Below, one piece after another: positions 49,909 to 58,710 of a DNA stretch of 64,000 bases. This DNA is from Pyrobaculum arsenaticum DSM 13514. Its GTDB lineage: Archaea; Thermoproteota; Thermoprotei; Thermoproteales; Thermoproteaceae. The stretch covers positions 1,488,001 through 1,552,000 of the forward strand of contig NC_009376.1 of the NCBI RefSeq assembly GCF_000016385.1, in the 5' to 3' direction. Position 1 is the stretch's first letter, and each line of letters begins with the position of its first letter. A program made the position numbers and the translations under genes. The notes under the pieces were generated by a model that was not told the origin of the DNA, searched no databases, and worked only from the letters and a program-made list of their open reading frames with translations.

Positions 49909-50194
49909 GACAAGGGCCAGTAGAAACCTGTTTATAAATTTGTAGGAAAAAGACTAGTTCGAATTTCTACCAACAATGCTGATGCAACCAGTCAAACCGC
50001 CCAGCTAGCCGTCCGGCCCATTCCCTCAGAAATCTGGCACAGCGATAGCTCTAAGGCTCGCCAATTTCGAGCATGTAGACAAAAAATCCCAGATGGGCTA
50101 CATGTAGTAGTGTGTCGGGTTAATTGCCAATAGTAACGTAAACCAGAATAAAAGAGAAAATAACAGGTAAGAATAGAGGGAAACCTTTTAAAAA

Positions 50195-51850
50195 TTAGTC
50201 AAACTTGGTCTCGCCCTTCTCTTCTTCGCCCTCCTCTTTCTTGCCTTTCTTCTCCTCTTTCTTCGGCGCTCCCGCTGCGATTATGTCATCGATGCGTAGT
50301 ATCATTATCGCGGCCTCCACCGCCGATTTGATTACCTGCTTCTTCACAATTAGCGGATCCCACACGTTGAGGGCGGCCATGTCGGTGATCTTGCCGCCGT
50401 GGACGTCTACGCCGGCGGTGAGCTCGCCGTTGTCGTGCCTCCTCCTCAGCTCGGCGATTGCGTCTACGGGGTCAAGGCCCGCCGTCAGCGCCAGTATGGT
50501 GGGGATGTGCTCAAGGGCGTCGGCGAATTTCAGCGCCGCGAGTTGCTCCTTGCCTGGTAGCTTCCTTGCGTACTCCCTCACTCTCCTTGCCACCTCTACC
50601 TCGAAGGCGCCGCCGCCGGGCACGATCTTAGGCTCTCTGAACAGGTCGCGGGCCACGTGGAGGGCGTCTTGCAGAGAGCGCTCGACCTCGTCTAGTATGC
50701 GGTCGCTGCCGCCCCTCACCAGGATGGTGACGGCCCTCGGGTTGGGGATGTCCTCTACAAACACCATTTTCTCTTCGCCCACCTTCCTCTCTTCGACGAG
50801 GCCAGCTGTGCCGAGGTCCTCAGGTCTGGCGTCCTTAATGGACGTAATTATCTTGGCGCCTGTAGCCCTCGCCAGTTTCTCGATGTCGCTCCTCTTCACT
50901 CTCCTAACCGCCAGTATGCCCTTCTTCGCCAAGAAGTGCTGGGCCACCTCGTCGATGCCCTTCTGCGTAATTACCACGTTGGCGCCGATGGAGGCCAAGT
51001 GTTCCACGTACGACTTGAGGATCTCCGCCTCCTGGTCGAGGAAGGCCTTGATCTGGTCGGGGCTGGTCACGCTTATCTTCGTCGTCCACTCGGGCTTCTC
51101 GATCTCCAGAGGCGCGTCTAGAATGGCGATTTTGGCATTGGTGACGCGCTTCGGCATGCCGGGGTGCACCACCTCCTTGTCCAGCACAATGCCCCTAATC
51201 AGCTGGGTCTCGTAGATGGACTTGCCCTTCTTCTTCTCGATCTTAATCCAGTCTAGGTCTAGATACGGCTTGCCGTCCCTCTGTTCCACTGCCTGCATCG
51301 CCGCCTCGACGACGAGACCGGCGAGGTAGTCCCTAGTCTCAGCTACTACCTTAGAGGAAAGGGCGCTGGACACAACCTTCAGCAACTGCTCCTTGGTAAG
51401 TTCAATGGGCTTGGCGACCTCCTCGGCCACCTTCAGAGCATAGTCGGAGGCCTTCTTGTAGCCGTCTACCACAATGGTCGGGTGGATCCCCTCCTCGAGG
51501 AGCTCTTCGCCGAGCTCAAGGAGCTTGCCTGCGAGGACCACGACTGTCGTGGTACCGTCGCCGACCTCGGCGTCTTGGGCCTTCGCTACTTCGATCAACA
51601 GCTTGGCAGCGGGGTGCTGGACTTCCATCTCCTTGAGAATCGTAGCGCCATCACCAGTAATCGTGACGTCCCCAAAGGCGTCGATGAGCATCTTGTCCAT
51701 TCCGCGAGGACCTAGGGATGTCGCCAGTATCTCCGCGATTACCTTAGCAGCCTGTATGTTAGAGCGCCGGGCGTCAACGCCGGTGGTACGCTGGGAACCC
51801 TCCTTTAGTATCATTACCGGAACTCCTGACTTTGGTGCTTGCTGTGCCAT
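50195..51850 (-). CDS. Thermosome subunit (group II chaperonin)
   Basis: The protein (551 aa from ATG 51850) is a complete thermosome/TF55 subunit: ATSLGPRGMDKMLIDAFGD, DGDGTTTVVVLAGKLL-type (GDGTTTVVV) nucleotide site, the IDAPLEIEKPEW segment and a charged Lys/Glu-rich tail. It folds proteins in a double-ring ATPase. ATG 51850 lies about 26 bases from TTTTTATATG (51868-51877), so the earlier ATG at 51871, inside that box, is rejected. Pyrobaculum carries two or more subunit paralogues. Confidence 0.96.
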   Translation of the reverse strand: MAQQAPKSGVPVMILKEGSQRTTGVDARRSNIQAAKVIAEILATSLGPRGMDKMLIDAFGDVTITGDGATILKEMEVQHPAAKLLIEVAKAQDAEVGDGTTTVVVLAGKLLELGEELLEEGIHPTIVVDGYKKASDYALKVAEEVAKPIELTKEQLLKVVSSALSSKVVAETRDYLAGLVVEAAMQAVEQRDGKPYLDLDWIKIEKKKGKSIYETQLIRGIVLDKEVVHPGMPKRVTNAKIAILDAPLEIEKPEWTTKISVTSPDQIKAFLDQEAEILKSYVEHLASIGANVVITQKGIDEVAQHFLAKKGILAVRRVKRSDIEKLARATGAKIITSIKDARPEDLGTAGLVEERKVGEEKMVFVEDIPNPRAVTILVRGGSDRILDEVERSLQDALHVARDLFREPKIVPGGGAFEVEVARRVREYARKLPGKEQLAALKFADALEHIPTILALTAGLDPVDAIAELRRRHDNGELTAGVDVHGGKITDMAALNVWDPLIVKKQVIKSAVEAAIMILRIDDIIAAGAPKKEEKKGKKEEGEEEKGETKFD

Positions 51851-52108
51851 GGCTTGACATAAATAATGCATATAAAAATTTTTCTCCGCTAAAACACGTT
51901 GACGACAGGCAGAGGGTAGAGGCCTATACGATGGCTTCTGCAGGATAGGCGCATGAGGAGTGTTGGTTGCGCACTGTGACTAGGAGGGCAGATTAGTGAA
52001 AATCAAAGACGGGTTTTGGCGCGAGAGGCGAGTATATGATCTGAATTAAGAATTTGTCTCTGTTTTTCGGGGTTGGCTATGGCTTTGTCTTTGTGCGCCG
52101 TTTTTGGG

Positions 52109-53008
52109 TTAAGAAAATGTCTTGGTCAGCGCTAATATGGTTTGCCACTTTGCGTCGATTTCCTCTTCGAGGTTTTTGATGTCGTTGTCGGTGAGGTGGG
52201 CGAATCTTCCCTGGAGTTTTAGGTATTCTTTTAGTGGCTTTCTTTTGTTCTTGTCTGCATATACAGTTGAGGGCGGGTTAAGTTTGAATTTGCCGTTGTC
52301 GTATTCCCACAGGATCCAGGCGCCCGTCTCCACAGCCAGCCTTGCCACCTCTACGGTTTTGGCTGGGTCGAATCTCCAGCCGGGTGGGCAGGGGGTGAGT
52401 AGGTGTATGAATTTGAAGCCCTCCACCTCGGCCGCCCTCTTTAACTTTCTGTAGAAGTCCTGGGGGTATGCAATGCTGGCTGTGGCCACGTAGGGGGCGC
52501 CGTGCATGGCCATTAGTAGCGCTACGTCTTTTTTCCTCTCGCGTTTGCCCATAGGCGTTGTGGTGGTCCAGGCGGCGCGGGGAGTGGAGCTACTGCGCTG
52601 TATGCCGGTGTTCATGTAGGCCTCGTTGTCGTACATGATGTATAGGATGTTGCTGTTCCTCTCGGCGGCGCCGCTAAGCGTCGCGAAGCCTATGTCTGCG
52701 GTGCCTCCGTCTCCTGCCCAGACCACGGCGTGTCCCTTCACGCCGAGTGTTTTGAAGGCCTCTGCGATGCCAGTCGCCACGGCGGCGGCTGAGGCGAAGG
52801 GGACGTTGAGGATGGGCATGGCGACTCCGGACTTGGGGCTTAGTCCTTGGACCACCGAGGCGCAGCTGGCTGGTATGGTCAATACAGCCTCCTCGCCGAG
52901 GGCCATTCCAAGTATTTTCCACCCAATCATCATGCCGCATCCGGCGCAGGCGGCGTTTCCAGGCACGACGTACCTCTTCTTGGGGAGCTGGTCTAGGCGG
53001 AAGCTCAT
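52109..53008 (-). CDS. porB: 2-oxoacid:ferredoxin oxidoreductase, beta subunit
   Basis: The 299-residue subunit binds thiamine pyrophosphate and an iron-sulfur cluster: GNAACAGCGMMIGWKILG near the start, WAGDGGTADIGF for Mg-TPP, then YMNTGIQRSS, and a C-terminal Cys (TPCPPGW) for the cluster. It oxidises pyruvate or another 2-oxoacid to the acyl-CoA, reducing ferredoxin. Overlaps porA by 4 bases. Confidence 0.95.
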   Translation of the reverse strand: MSFRLDQLPKKRYVVPGNAACAGCGMMIGWKILGMALGEEAVLTIPASCASVVQGLSPKSGVAMPILNVPFASAAAVATGIAEAFKTLGVKGHAVVWAGDGGTADIGFATLSGAAERNSNILYIMYDNEAYMNTGIQRSSSTPRAAWTTTTPMGKRERKKDVALLMAMHGAPYVATASIAYPQDFYRKLKRAAEVEGFKFIHLLTPCPPGWRFDPAKTVEVARLAVETGAWILWEYDNGKFKLNPPSTVYADKNKRKPLKEYLKLQGRFAHLTDNDIKNLEEEIDAKWQTILALTKTFS

Positions 53009-54159
53009 ATTACGAACTCCACACCTCTGTATTGGCCTTCTACCGCTTTCTGCACGGCGTCTAGGAAGCCCTGGGCGTCGAAGTCGACGCCGGCGATTCC
53101 GGCGACGATGTTGACCACCTCGGCCCTGGTCAGGTGGGCCCTCATCTCTATCCCAAGAACGCCGCCTAGTGGGGTTATGTCTCTGTCGAAGACGATGACT
53201 TTTTCACATTGGTCGAGCTTGGCGACCTCTTCGCTGGGGAAGGGTCTGAGGAATCTGACTCTCATTAGGCCGATGGGGATGCCGCGCTTCCTTAGGGCAT
53301 CTACTGCCGCCTTCGCATCGCTACACCAAGCCCCCATGCAGACGGCGGCGTATTTGGCATCGCCTGTCTTGTACCACTCGACAAGCCCTCCGTAGCTCCT
53401 GCCGGTTAATTTTCCGTATTCTTCATCTGTCTTCTTTATGATCTCCTTCGCTTGTTTCTGGGCCTCGTACACAGCCGCTACTTTGTGTCTTGCGTGTATT
53501 TTGTTGTCGGAGGGCAAGTTGCCGAAGATCACCGGCTCGCCGGGGCGGAGTGTTATCGGGGCATCGGGTCTCCGCGGGGGTAGGAATTTGTCGACTATAT
53601 CTTGTGGCGTCACTTCGACGGGCTCTGTGGAGTGGCTTAAAATAAAGCCGTCTAGGCCTATGGCCGTGGGCAGTAGTGCGGCTTCAGCTATTCTGAAGGC
53701 TTGTAGCGTCATGTCAAACACCTCCTGCACCGTCTCGGCCATCCCAATAATCCAGCCGGAGTCTCTGAGGGTGAGGATGTCGTTGTGCTCTACGTGGATA
53801 TTCCATGGAGGGCCTATTGTCCTAGTCACCACTGCCATGACGACCGGTGCCCTGCTAAGCGCGGCCCACCAAGTGGCTTCGTACATGTAGAGCAGGCCGT
53901 GGGAGGAGGTGGCCGTAAACGCCCTGGCTCCCGCCATTGCGGCTCCATAGACCACGGACATGGCGGCGAATTCAGACTCCACGTTGACGAACCTTGCGCT
54001 GAGTTCCCCCTTCTCGACGAACTCTGAGAGCTTCTCCACTATCGACGTCTGCGGGGTGATGGGGTAGGCGGCTATCACGTGGGGCTTCGCCGCCTTCACC
54101 GCATAGGCCACTGCGTAGTTCCCCGTCAGCGCGGTTTTCTGAACTGTCAACGCCTTCAT
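53005..54159 (-). CDS. porA: 2-oxoacid:ferredoxin oxidoreductase, alpha subunit
   Basis: The 384-residue subunit from ATG 54159 holds AYPITPQTSIVEKLSEFVEK, ESEFAAMSVVYGAAMAGARA and FTATSSHGLLYM, the pyrimidine-binding domain; MRVRFLRPFPSEEV lies later. ATG 54159 overlaps the porD stop as ATGA; a longer frame into porD is not real. Together with PorB, PorD and PorG it makes the four-subunit enzyme; the substrate (pyruvate or branched-chain) cannot be told from motifs alone. Confidence 0.95.
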   Translation of the reverse strand: MKALTVQKTALTGNYAVAYAVKAAKPHVIAAYPITPQTSIVEKLSEFVEKGELSARFVNVESEFAAMSVVYGAAMAGARAFTATSSHGLLYMYEATWWAALSRAPVVMAVVTRTIGPPWNIHVEHNDILTLRDSGWIIGMAETVQEVFDMTLQAFRIAEAALLPTAIGLDGFILSHSTEPVEVTPQDIVDKFLPPRRPDAPITLRPGEPVIFGNLPSDNKIHARHKVAAVYEAQKQAKEIIKKTDEEYGKLTGRSYGGLVEWYKTGDAKYAAVCMGAWCSDAKAAVDALRKRGIPIGLMRVRFLRPFPSEEVAKLDQCEKVIVFDRDITPLGGVLGIEMRAHLTRAEVVNIVAGIAGVDFDAQGFLDAVQKAVEGQYRGVEFVI

Positions 54160-54404
54160 GTCTCCTCGGGGATCATGTTTATTGCTTTGACGGGGCAGAC
54201 GTCGGCGCAGATGCCGCAACCCTTGCAGTAGGTGTAGTCTATAGTTACTTTGTGTCCTCTCTCCCAGTCTATGACCGACTCGGGGCAGTAGAGCCAACAA
54301 AGGCCGCAGTCTATGCACTTGTCTAGGCTTACGACGGGTTTATAGGTGCGCCACGTGCCGGTGATGCCGGCTGAGGCGGGTGCGGGTTTTGAGAGGGGGA
54401 TCAC
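54156..54404 (-). CDS. porD: 2-oxoacid:ferredoxin oxidoreductase, delta subunit (2x[4Fe-4S])
   Basis: The 82-residue ferredoxin-like subunit has two cluster motifs: CIDCGLCWLYCPE and CKGCGICADVCPV, so it carries electrons from the TPP site to ferredoxin. TATACTTTATAG (54432-54443) about 26-39 bases upstream is the promoter of porD-porA-porB. Confidence 0.94.
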   Translation of the reverse strand: MIPLSKPAPASAGITGTWRTYKPVVSLDKCIDCGLCWLYCPESVIDWERGHKVTIDYTYCKGCGICADVCPVKAINMIPEET

Positions 54405-54552
54405 GTTGTTAATGGTTGTTCTGCATTTATATACTTTATAGTGGTATATAGAACCGTAAAAACTTCTGTAATTGTATGAAATACGAGAAGTAAAATACGT
54501 TTACGACGGTGTGGCACTCTAAAATTTTATAAAACTTTTGGATTTTTTATCC
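54405..54552. promoter_or_regulatory. Divergent promoter region porD / porG
   Basis: The 148-base gap has a leftward TATA-type stretch (54428-54443) and a rightward ATTTTATAAAAC (54523-54534) about 25 bases from GTG 54553. The middle is A/T-rich and could hold a regulator site to balance the two halves of the por operon. Confidence 0.5.
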
Positions 54553-55101
54553 GTGTTCGAGGCAGTGTTTCTGGGTCGGGGAGGACAAGGGGCGGTGACT
54601 GCTGTCCAACTTCTCGCCTATGCCGCAGCCCTGGAGGGGAAGAAGGCACAGGCGTTGCCCGAGTTCGGCGCAGAGAGGAGAGGGGCCATAGTGAGGGCCT
54701 ACCTCAGAGTGGGGGATGTGCTTCTACATTCTTCGGTGAAAAAGGCGGATTATGTGGTGGTGCTGGACGGGCGTATTGTCGAGCAGATCGATGTGAGGCA
54801 ATACGGCAAGCCGGGAGCCGTGTATATAGTGAACAGCAAGACGCCGGCGGATTGGTACATAGCCATAGACGCCACCTCCATTGCGTTGAAGCACGGCCTT
54901 GTTGTGGCTGGGTGGCCTGTGGTTAATCTAATAATGGCAGCGGCGCTAGCTGCTGTGAGTGGGCTAGTTTCTCTAGACAGCATCGTGAAGGCGATTCCAG
55001 AATACGTACCTAAGCGATTTGTCGAGAGTAACATAAAGGCCGTGGTGGAGGGCTACGAGGTTGCTAAGAGGAGCTTAAGGCCAGCGCCCTCCGTCGATTG
55101 A
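54553..55101 (+). CDS. porG: 2-oxoacid:ferredoxin oxidoreductase, gamma subunit
   Basis: The subunit (182 aa from GTG 54553) has FLGRGGQGAVTAVQLLAYAA and ALPEFGAERRGAIVRAYLRV, marks of the gamma domain that helps bind CoA. TTG 54538 is the other possible start but lies only about 10 bases from the TATA box. Unusually the gamma gene is divergent from the other three. Its 3' end overlaps the convergent nucleotide-sugar dehydrogenase by 27 bases. Confidence 0.93.
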   Translation: MFEAVFLGRGGQGAVTAVQLLAYAAALEGKKAQALPEFGAERRGAIVRAYLRVGDVLLHSSVKKADYVVVLDGRIVEQIDVRQYGKPGAVYIVNSKTPADWYIAIDATSIALKHGLVVAGWPVVNLIMAAALAAVSGLVSLDSIVKAIPEYVPKRFVESNIKAVVEGYEVAKRSLRPAPSVD

Positions 55102-56424
55102 GTATATCTCGACGTCTGGGACAAGTACCCCGCGGGCGTCCACAATTAGAGGCGTTCTCATGAGCTTGGCTATTCTACTTGCCTCTATCCTGTAGACTGT
55201 GTGGTCTGTTGACACCACGACGGCGTCTGCCCCCTTCACCGCCGCCTCTAGGTCTTGGAAGATGGCGATGCCCCACTTTGCCAGCTGGGGATCCTGCTTG
55301 ATATAGGGGTCGTGTACCACAATCTGCTCTGGCCTTATTCCGATGTTTAGTAGAGTGGAGATTATGCCGTATGTGGGGCTTTCGCGGGGGTCGTCTACGT
55401 CGCCTCTAAAAGCCAGCCCTAGAATCGCAATCTTGGCAGTTGCTGGGTTTACTCTATTTTTGAGCATTGCCCTAACCGCGGCGAAGGCCACTTCTGACGG
55501 TTGCCTCTCGTTTATCGCCCTAGCTGCGCGCGTAAGGGGGAGATCTACGCCGTATTTAGCCGCTACCCACATGAGGAAGTAGGGGTATACGGGGATGCAG
55601 TTGCCTCCGACTCCTGAACCTGGTTTGTGTACGTGGCTGTAGGGCTGGCTGTTGGCGGCCTCCCTAGCCTTTCTGAAGGATATGCCTAGGGCGTTTGCCA
55701 GCTTCGCCATCTCGTTGGCTAGGGCTATGTTGACGTCTCTGTATACGCCTTCTAGTAGTTTTTCGAATTCAGCCTCCTTGGCGCTGTTCAGCACCACTAC
55801 GCCTTTTTTGGACACTAGTCTATAAAGCCCGGCGGCTTCTTCTGTGCTCTTCGGTCCGACGCCGGCAACTACCTTGGGGTAGTTCTCCACGATGTCCTTG
55901 AGGGCGTGGCCTACCATTATGCGTTCGGGGCTGTAGGCGAGGAAGAAGTCCTCCTCCGCCTCAAGGCCGGAGGTGTTTTCTAGCACAGGCTTAACGACCT
56001 CCTCTGTGGTGCCGGGCGGCACGCTGGATTCTATTATCACTAAGTCGCCTTTTTTAAGGCCAGCCCCTATGGCCTTTGAGGCGGAGATGAGGGCAGAGAA
56101 GTCCACCTCCACTGAGGTAGCCGACTTCTTGAGGAAGACAGGAACTGCCACGATCTTCGCTTGGCTTCTTATTGACGCCACGACGCCGTCAGTAGTTGCA
56201 GTAAACCTCCCGTTTTTCACTGCTGGTAGAAGTACCTCCACGACATCTCTCTCTGGGTACTCCACCACACCGTTGTTCAGCTTCTCTACTTTTACCGCAT
56301 CTACGTCGACGCCTATGACCCTAGCCCCAGCCAGCGTCCAGGCGGCGGATAGGGCCATCCCGACATAGCCGAGGCCGTAGACCGCGACTGTGAGCTCACC
56401 ACGCTTGAGAAGCTCGACAAGCAT
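55075..56424 (-). CDS. Nucleotide-sugar 6-dehydrogenase (UDP-glucose/UDP-ManNAc type)
   Basis: The 449-residue protein oxidises a UDP-sugar to the uronic acid in two steps. Rossmann motif GLGYVGMALSAAWTLAG, the KSATSVE region, SSVPPGTTEEVVKPVLE, active-site Cys in GVGGNCIPVYPYF, and a second Rossmann-like domain with LGLAFRGDVDDPRESPT. It supplies acidic sugars for S-layer or pilin N-glycans, fitting the many sequon-rich proteins in this window. It shares a palindromic TATA box with the MBL gene. Confidence 0.9.
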   Translation of the reverse strand: MLVELLKRGELTVAVYGLGYVGMALSAAWTLAGARVIGVDVDAVKVEKLNNGVVEYPERDVVEVLLPAVKNGRFTATTDGVVASIRSQAKIVAVPVFLKKSATSVEVDFSALISASKAIGAGLKKGDLVIIESSVPPGTTEEVVKPVLENTSGLEAEEDFFLAYSPERIMVGHALKDIVENYPKVVAGVGPKSTEEAAGLYRLVSKKGVVVLNSAKEAEFEKLLEGVYRDVNIALANEMAKLANALGISFRKAREAANSQPYSHVHKPGSGVGGNCIPVYPYFLMWVAAKYGVDLPLTRAARAINERQPSEVAFAAVRAMLKNRVNPATAKIAILGLAFRGDVDDPRESPTYGIISTLLNIGIRPEQIVVHDPYIKQDPQLAKWGIAIFQDLEAAVKGADAVVVSTDHTVYRIEASRIAKLMRTPLIVDARGVLVPDVEIYSIDGGRWP

Positions 56425-56445
56425 TGGGGGTTTGGTGAATACAGC

Positions 56446-56455
56446 TTTTTAAAAA
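56446..56455. promoter_or_regulatory. Single palindromic TATA box shared by two divergent leaderless genes
   Basis: TTTTTAAAAA is a perfect 10-base palindrome centred 26 bases from the dehydrogenase start (56424) and 23 bases from the MBL GTG (56473). No other TATA-like site lies in the 48-base gap, so one box probably serves both directions. Confidence 0.6.
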
Positions 56456-56472
56456 TACATCGTTACCGCGTA

Positions 56473-57180
56473 GTGGAAATCTACACAATAGGCTACGGGG
56501 GGTGGATCTCTTCTCCGCACATTGGCTACACATCTCTGTATGTGAGAACTGATGTGGGCATATTGTTAGACGCCGGGGAGTGCACATATGCCAGGTTGGC
56601 GCAGTGCGGCTTGTCGTGGCCCGACGTGGTGTTTATAAGCCACAGACACGGCGACCACATATTGGGCCTCCCCACCTTTATGCTCATGGCCAGAAGAGTC
56701 GGGAAAAAGCTTAGGGTGGTTGCCGATCGGGAGACGCTTGAGGCGGCGGCGGAGTTGGCGCGTCTGGTGGGGATAGAGAACTCTTTGCCATATGTAGAGT
56801 TCGTGGAGGCCTCCGGGTCTGTGACAATAGGGGAGACTAAGCTGACCTTCGCCCCCACCTCACACCCAGTTCAAACCCTTGCCGTGAGGATAGAACACGG
56901 GGGAAAATGTGCGGTGTACAGCTCCGACACCGCGCCATCTGACAACATCGTAGAGCTGGCCCGTGGTTGCGACTTGTTGATACACGAAGTCTCGGGAAAC
57001 CCAGGGCAAGAGGAGGAGGCGCATAGAGTCGGCCACAGCACCACGGCAGACGCCGTGGAGATCGCGAAGAGGGCTGGTGTGCGGATGCTCATGCCGATAC
57101 ACTTCTACGTAGATCCCCCAGTGGTTCCCCCAAGCGTCACGCTGATAATCCCGACGCCTTGTGGGAGGCTCCCTATATGA
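56473..57180 (+). CDS. Metallo-beta-lactamase-fold hydrolase (RNase Z/ATS1-like)
   Basis: The 235-residue protein has the MBL fold: DAGE near residue 33, metal motif SHRHGDHILGLP at about 56-63, then APTSHPVQTLAVRI, SSDTAPSD and HSTTADAVEIAK followed by MPIHFY. It lacks the long RNase Z arm, so it may be a related phosphodiesterase of unknown substrate. It starts at GTG 56473. Its stop overlaps the next ATG as ATGA. Confidence 0.85.
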   Translation: MEIYTIGYGGWISSPHIGYTSLYVRTDVGILLDAGECTYARLAQCGLSWPDVVFISHRHGDHILGLPTFMLMARRVGKKLRVVADRETLEAAAELARLVGIENSLPYVEFVEASGSVTIGETKLTFAPTSHPVQTLAVRIEHGGKCAVYSSDTAPSDNIVELARGCDLLIHEVSGNPGQEEEAHRVGHSTTADAVEIAKRAGVRMLMPIHFYVDPPVVPPSVTLIIPTPCGRLPI

Positions 57181-57695
57181 CGTGTTACAAGCTTTCAAGG
57201 CGGCGTGACCTCTTCGCGTTTCCCTACCCTCTCACCGTTTGGAGGGATCCCCCGCGCTCGGTTGAGGTGGTTAGAGATTTCGTGGAGAGCTACGACATTA
57301 GGCACATCTACACTGTTGGCGATGTGGTTACCAGAAATTTTCTCGAATATGGCCTTGCCCCTACTTCAGTGGCTGTGGACGAGAAGACGAGGCGGGGGAT
57401 TAAGGTGGAGGGGCTGGGCTTGTACAAGAGGGTGATAAGAGTCAACAACCCGCCAGGTTACATAACCGAAGAGGCTTGGGCGGCGGTGGAGGAGGCCGTG
57501 GAGGGAGGCGTACTGATCAAGGTAGATGGTGAGGAGGATATGCTTTCCCTCGCCTTTATTAAACTGGCTCCTCCGAGATCTGTTGTGGCATATGGCCACT
57601 ACCTCGGCGCTCTTGTGGCAATACCTGTTGACTGGTATAGAGACTCCATACTAAGGCTCTTTAACTACCTCGAACAGTGCCAGCAGAAAGCGTGA
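57177..57695 (+). CDS. GTP-dependent dephospho-CoA kinase (DUF359)
   Basis: The 172-residue protein matches DUF359, which replaces CoaE in archaea for the last step of CoA synthesis. Marks are YTVGDVVTRNFLEYGLAP, VDEKTRRG, NPPGYITEEAWAAVEEA, VDGEEDMLSLA and VVAYGHYLGALVAIPVD. It is co-translated with the MBL hydrolase through ATGA. CoA is the acyl acceptor for the por-encoded enzyme nearby. Confidence 0.9.
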   Translation: MTCYKLSRRRDLFAFPYPLTVWRDPPRSVEVVRDFVESYDIRHIYTVGDVVTRNFLEYGLAPTSVAVDEKTRRGIKVEGLGLYKRVIRVNNPPGYITEEAWAAVEEAVEGGVLIKVDGEEDMLSLAFIKLAPPRSVVAYGHYLGALVAIPVDWYRDSILRLFNYLEQCQQKA

Positions 57696-57820
57696 CGCCA
57701 GATTGGGTGTCCAAATATTGGCAGGCACAGTGGCTACGATGCCTACGTAAAATGCGCATAGGGAGGAAATAAGGGCATTGTATCGAGCAAGGATTAATTA
57801 GCCATGATTTCTATCTGCAT

Positions 57821-58447
57821 ATGAGACCTACCATTATATTTACGGTGGCTATTGCTGTGTTTGTTTTGTTATCTATCGCGATTGTATATACGCGTTTAGG
57901 GTCTCCTTCCGTGCAAACGCCATCGCAACTTGGCGAGTTACCTCTACCTCCATGGGCCATGTCTTTTGGAAACCCCAACGCGCCGGTAACCGTTATCGAG
58001 CTGTTCGACCTCCACTGTCCCTACTGCGCGTGGGCGCACACACAGCTGGACCCGCTGTACAAAAAGCTGGTTGGGGAAGGAAAGCTGAGGCTAATCTTTC
58101 TAGACCTCATAGTGCACCCCGACGCTCTGCTGGCACACCAATACTTGCACTGCGCGTACAGGCAACTTGGCAACAAGACCCTCGATATGATAACGCGGCT
58201 GTACGAGGCCTACGACCCTCAGGACACTGGGAAGCAGTTACAACTTCTGCAACAGTACAGGTGCAACGACGCGCCTAGCGCAACCGACTTTGAAAACGCC
58301 GCGAGGGCCTTGGTGCGGTATCTGGCCCAAAAAGGCGTAAGGATAACACAGTTGGGCACCCCTACCTTTATCATAATAAAAAACGGGACTATTGAGGTTG
58401 TCGTAGGCGCCCAGGTAGACCGCGTAGCCTCTCTTATTAGTCAGTAG
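57821..58447 (+). CDS. Membrane-anchored DsbA-like thiol oxidoreductase (CPYC)
   Basis: A single N-terminal helix (IIFTVAIAVFVLLSIAIVY) exports and anchors the protein; a thioredoxin fold follows with DLHCPYCAWAHTQ at about 65-68 and the cis-Pro loop LGTPTFIIIK at about 185. Two more cysteines lie in the helical insert (LHCAYRQ, QYRCND). It would form disulfides in extracytoplasmic proteins, such as the Cys-rich ones at 36 and 46 kb. It ends over the convergent 51-aa gene. Confidence 0.87.
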   Translation: MRPTIIFTVAIAVFVLLSIAIVYTRLGSPSVQTPSQLGELPLPPWAMSFGNPNAPVTVIELFDLHCPYCAWAHTQLDPLYKKLVGEGKLRLIFLDLIVHPDALLAHQYLHCAYRQLGNKTLDMITRLYEAYDPQDTGKQLQLLQQYRCNDAPSATDFENAARALVRYLAQKGVRITQLGTPTFIIIKNGTIEVVVGAQVDRVASLISQ

Positions 58448-58592
58448 CTGGGGGGATTAGCACCTCTCTTTCTTTTTGTAGTGCCAAAGTCCTCGCCTGT
58501 TCTAGCATCCTAGCCACTTCTATGTAGCCGTGTTCGTAGAATAGGTTTGTCAGCCTCGTCAATTCTTCGACCAGAGACGTGTTTTGCTTCAT
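58437..58592 (-). CDS. Small helical protein, 51 aa
   Basis: ATG 58592 to TAA 58437 encodes a protein starting MKQNTSLVEELTRLTNLFYE, then HGYIEVARMLEQARTLALQ, ending with VLIPPATD. It is amphipathic and helical with normal codon use, and TTTATATAC (58611-58619) lies about 24 bases upstream, so it is likely a real gene. It overlaps the end of the DsbA-like gene by 11 bases. Function unknown; the size and helix pattern recall small regulators or TPR-like hairpins. Confidence 0.6.
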   Translation of the reverse strand: MKQNTSLVEELTRLTNLFYEHGYIEVARMLEQARTLALQKEREVLIPPATD

Positions 58593-58628
58593 TGTTTGCC
58601 TAAATACTACAGTATATAAATCTTTCGC

Positions 58629-58683
58629 ATATCAGACAGCTGCCGCGTCTTCACCCCTCGTTTTTGGTCGGGGTCATCACTAT
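58629..58683 (-). ncRNA. C/D box sRNA between the 51-aa gene and pelota
   Basis: Read leftward: C GTGATGA (58674-58680, perfect), 12-nt guide (58662-58673), D' ACGA (58658-58661, weak), 3-nt spacer, C' GTGAAGA (58648-58654), 12-nt guide (58636-58647), D CTGA (58632-58635, perfect). TTTTAACC on the minus strand (58701-58708) is about 24 bases upstream. Its C box abuts the TATA box of pelota on the other strand. Confidence 0.82.
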
Positions 58684-58710
58684 ATATACCGCCGGACTTG
58701 GGGGTTAAAA

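Noticed and set aside
58579..58710. N-terminal extension of pelota by 44 residues
   Set aside because: The stretch overlaps an sRNA and two promoters, and Pelota proteins begin with the segment encoded from GTG 58711.
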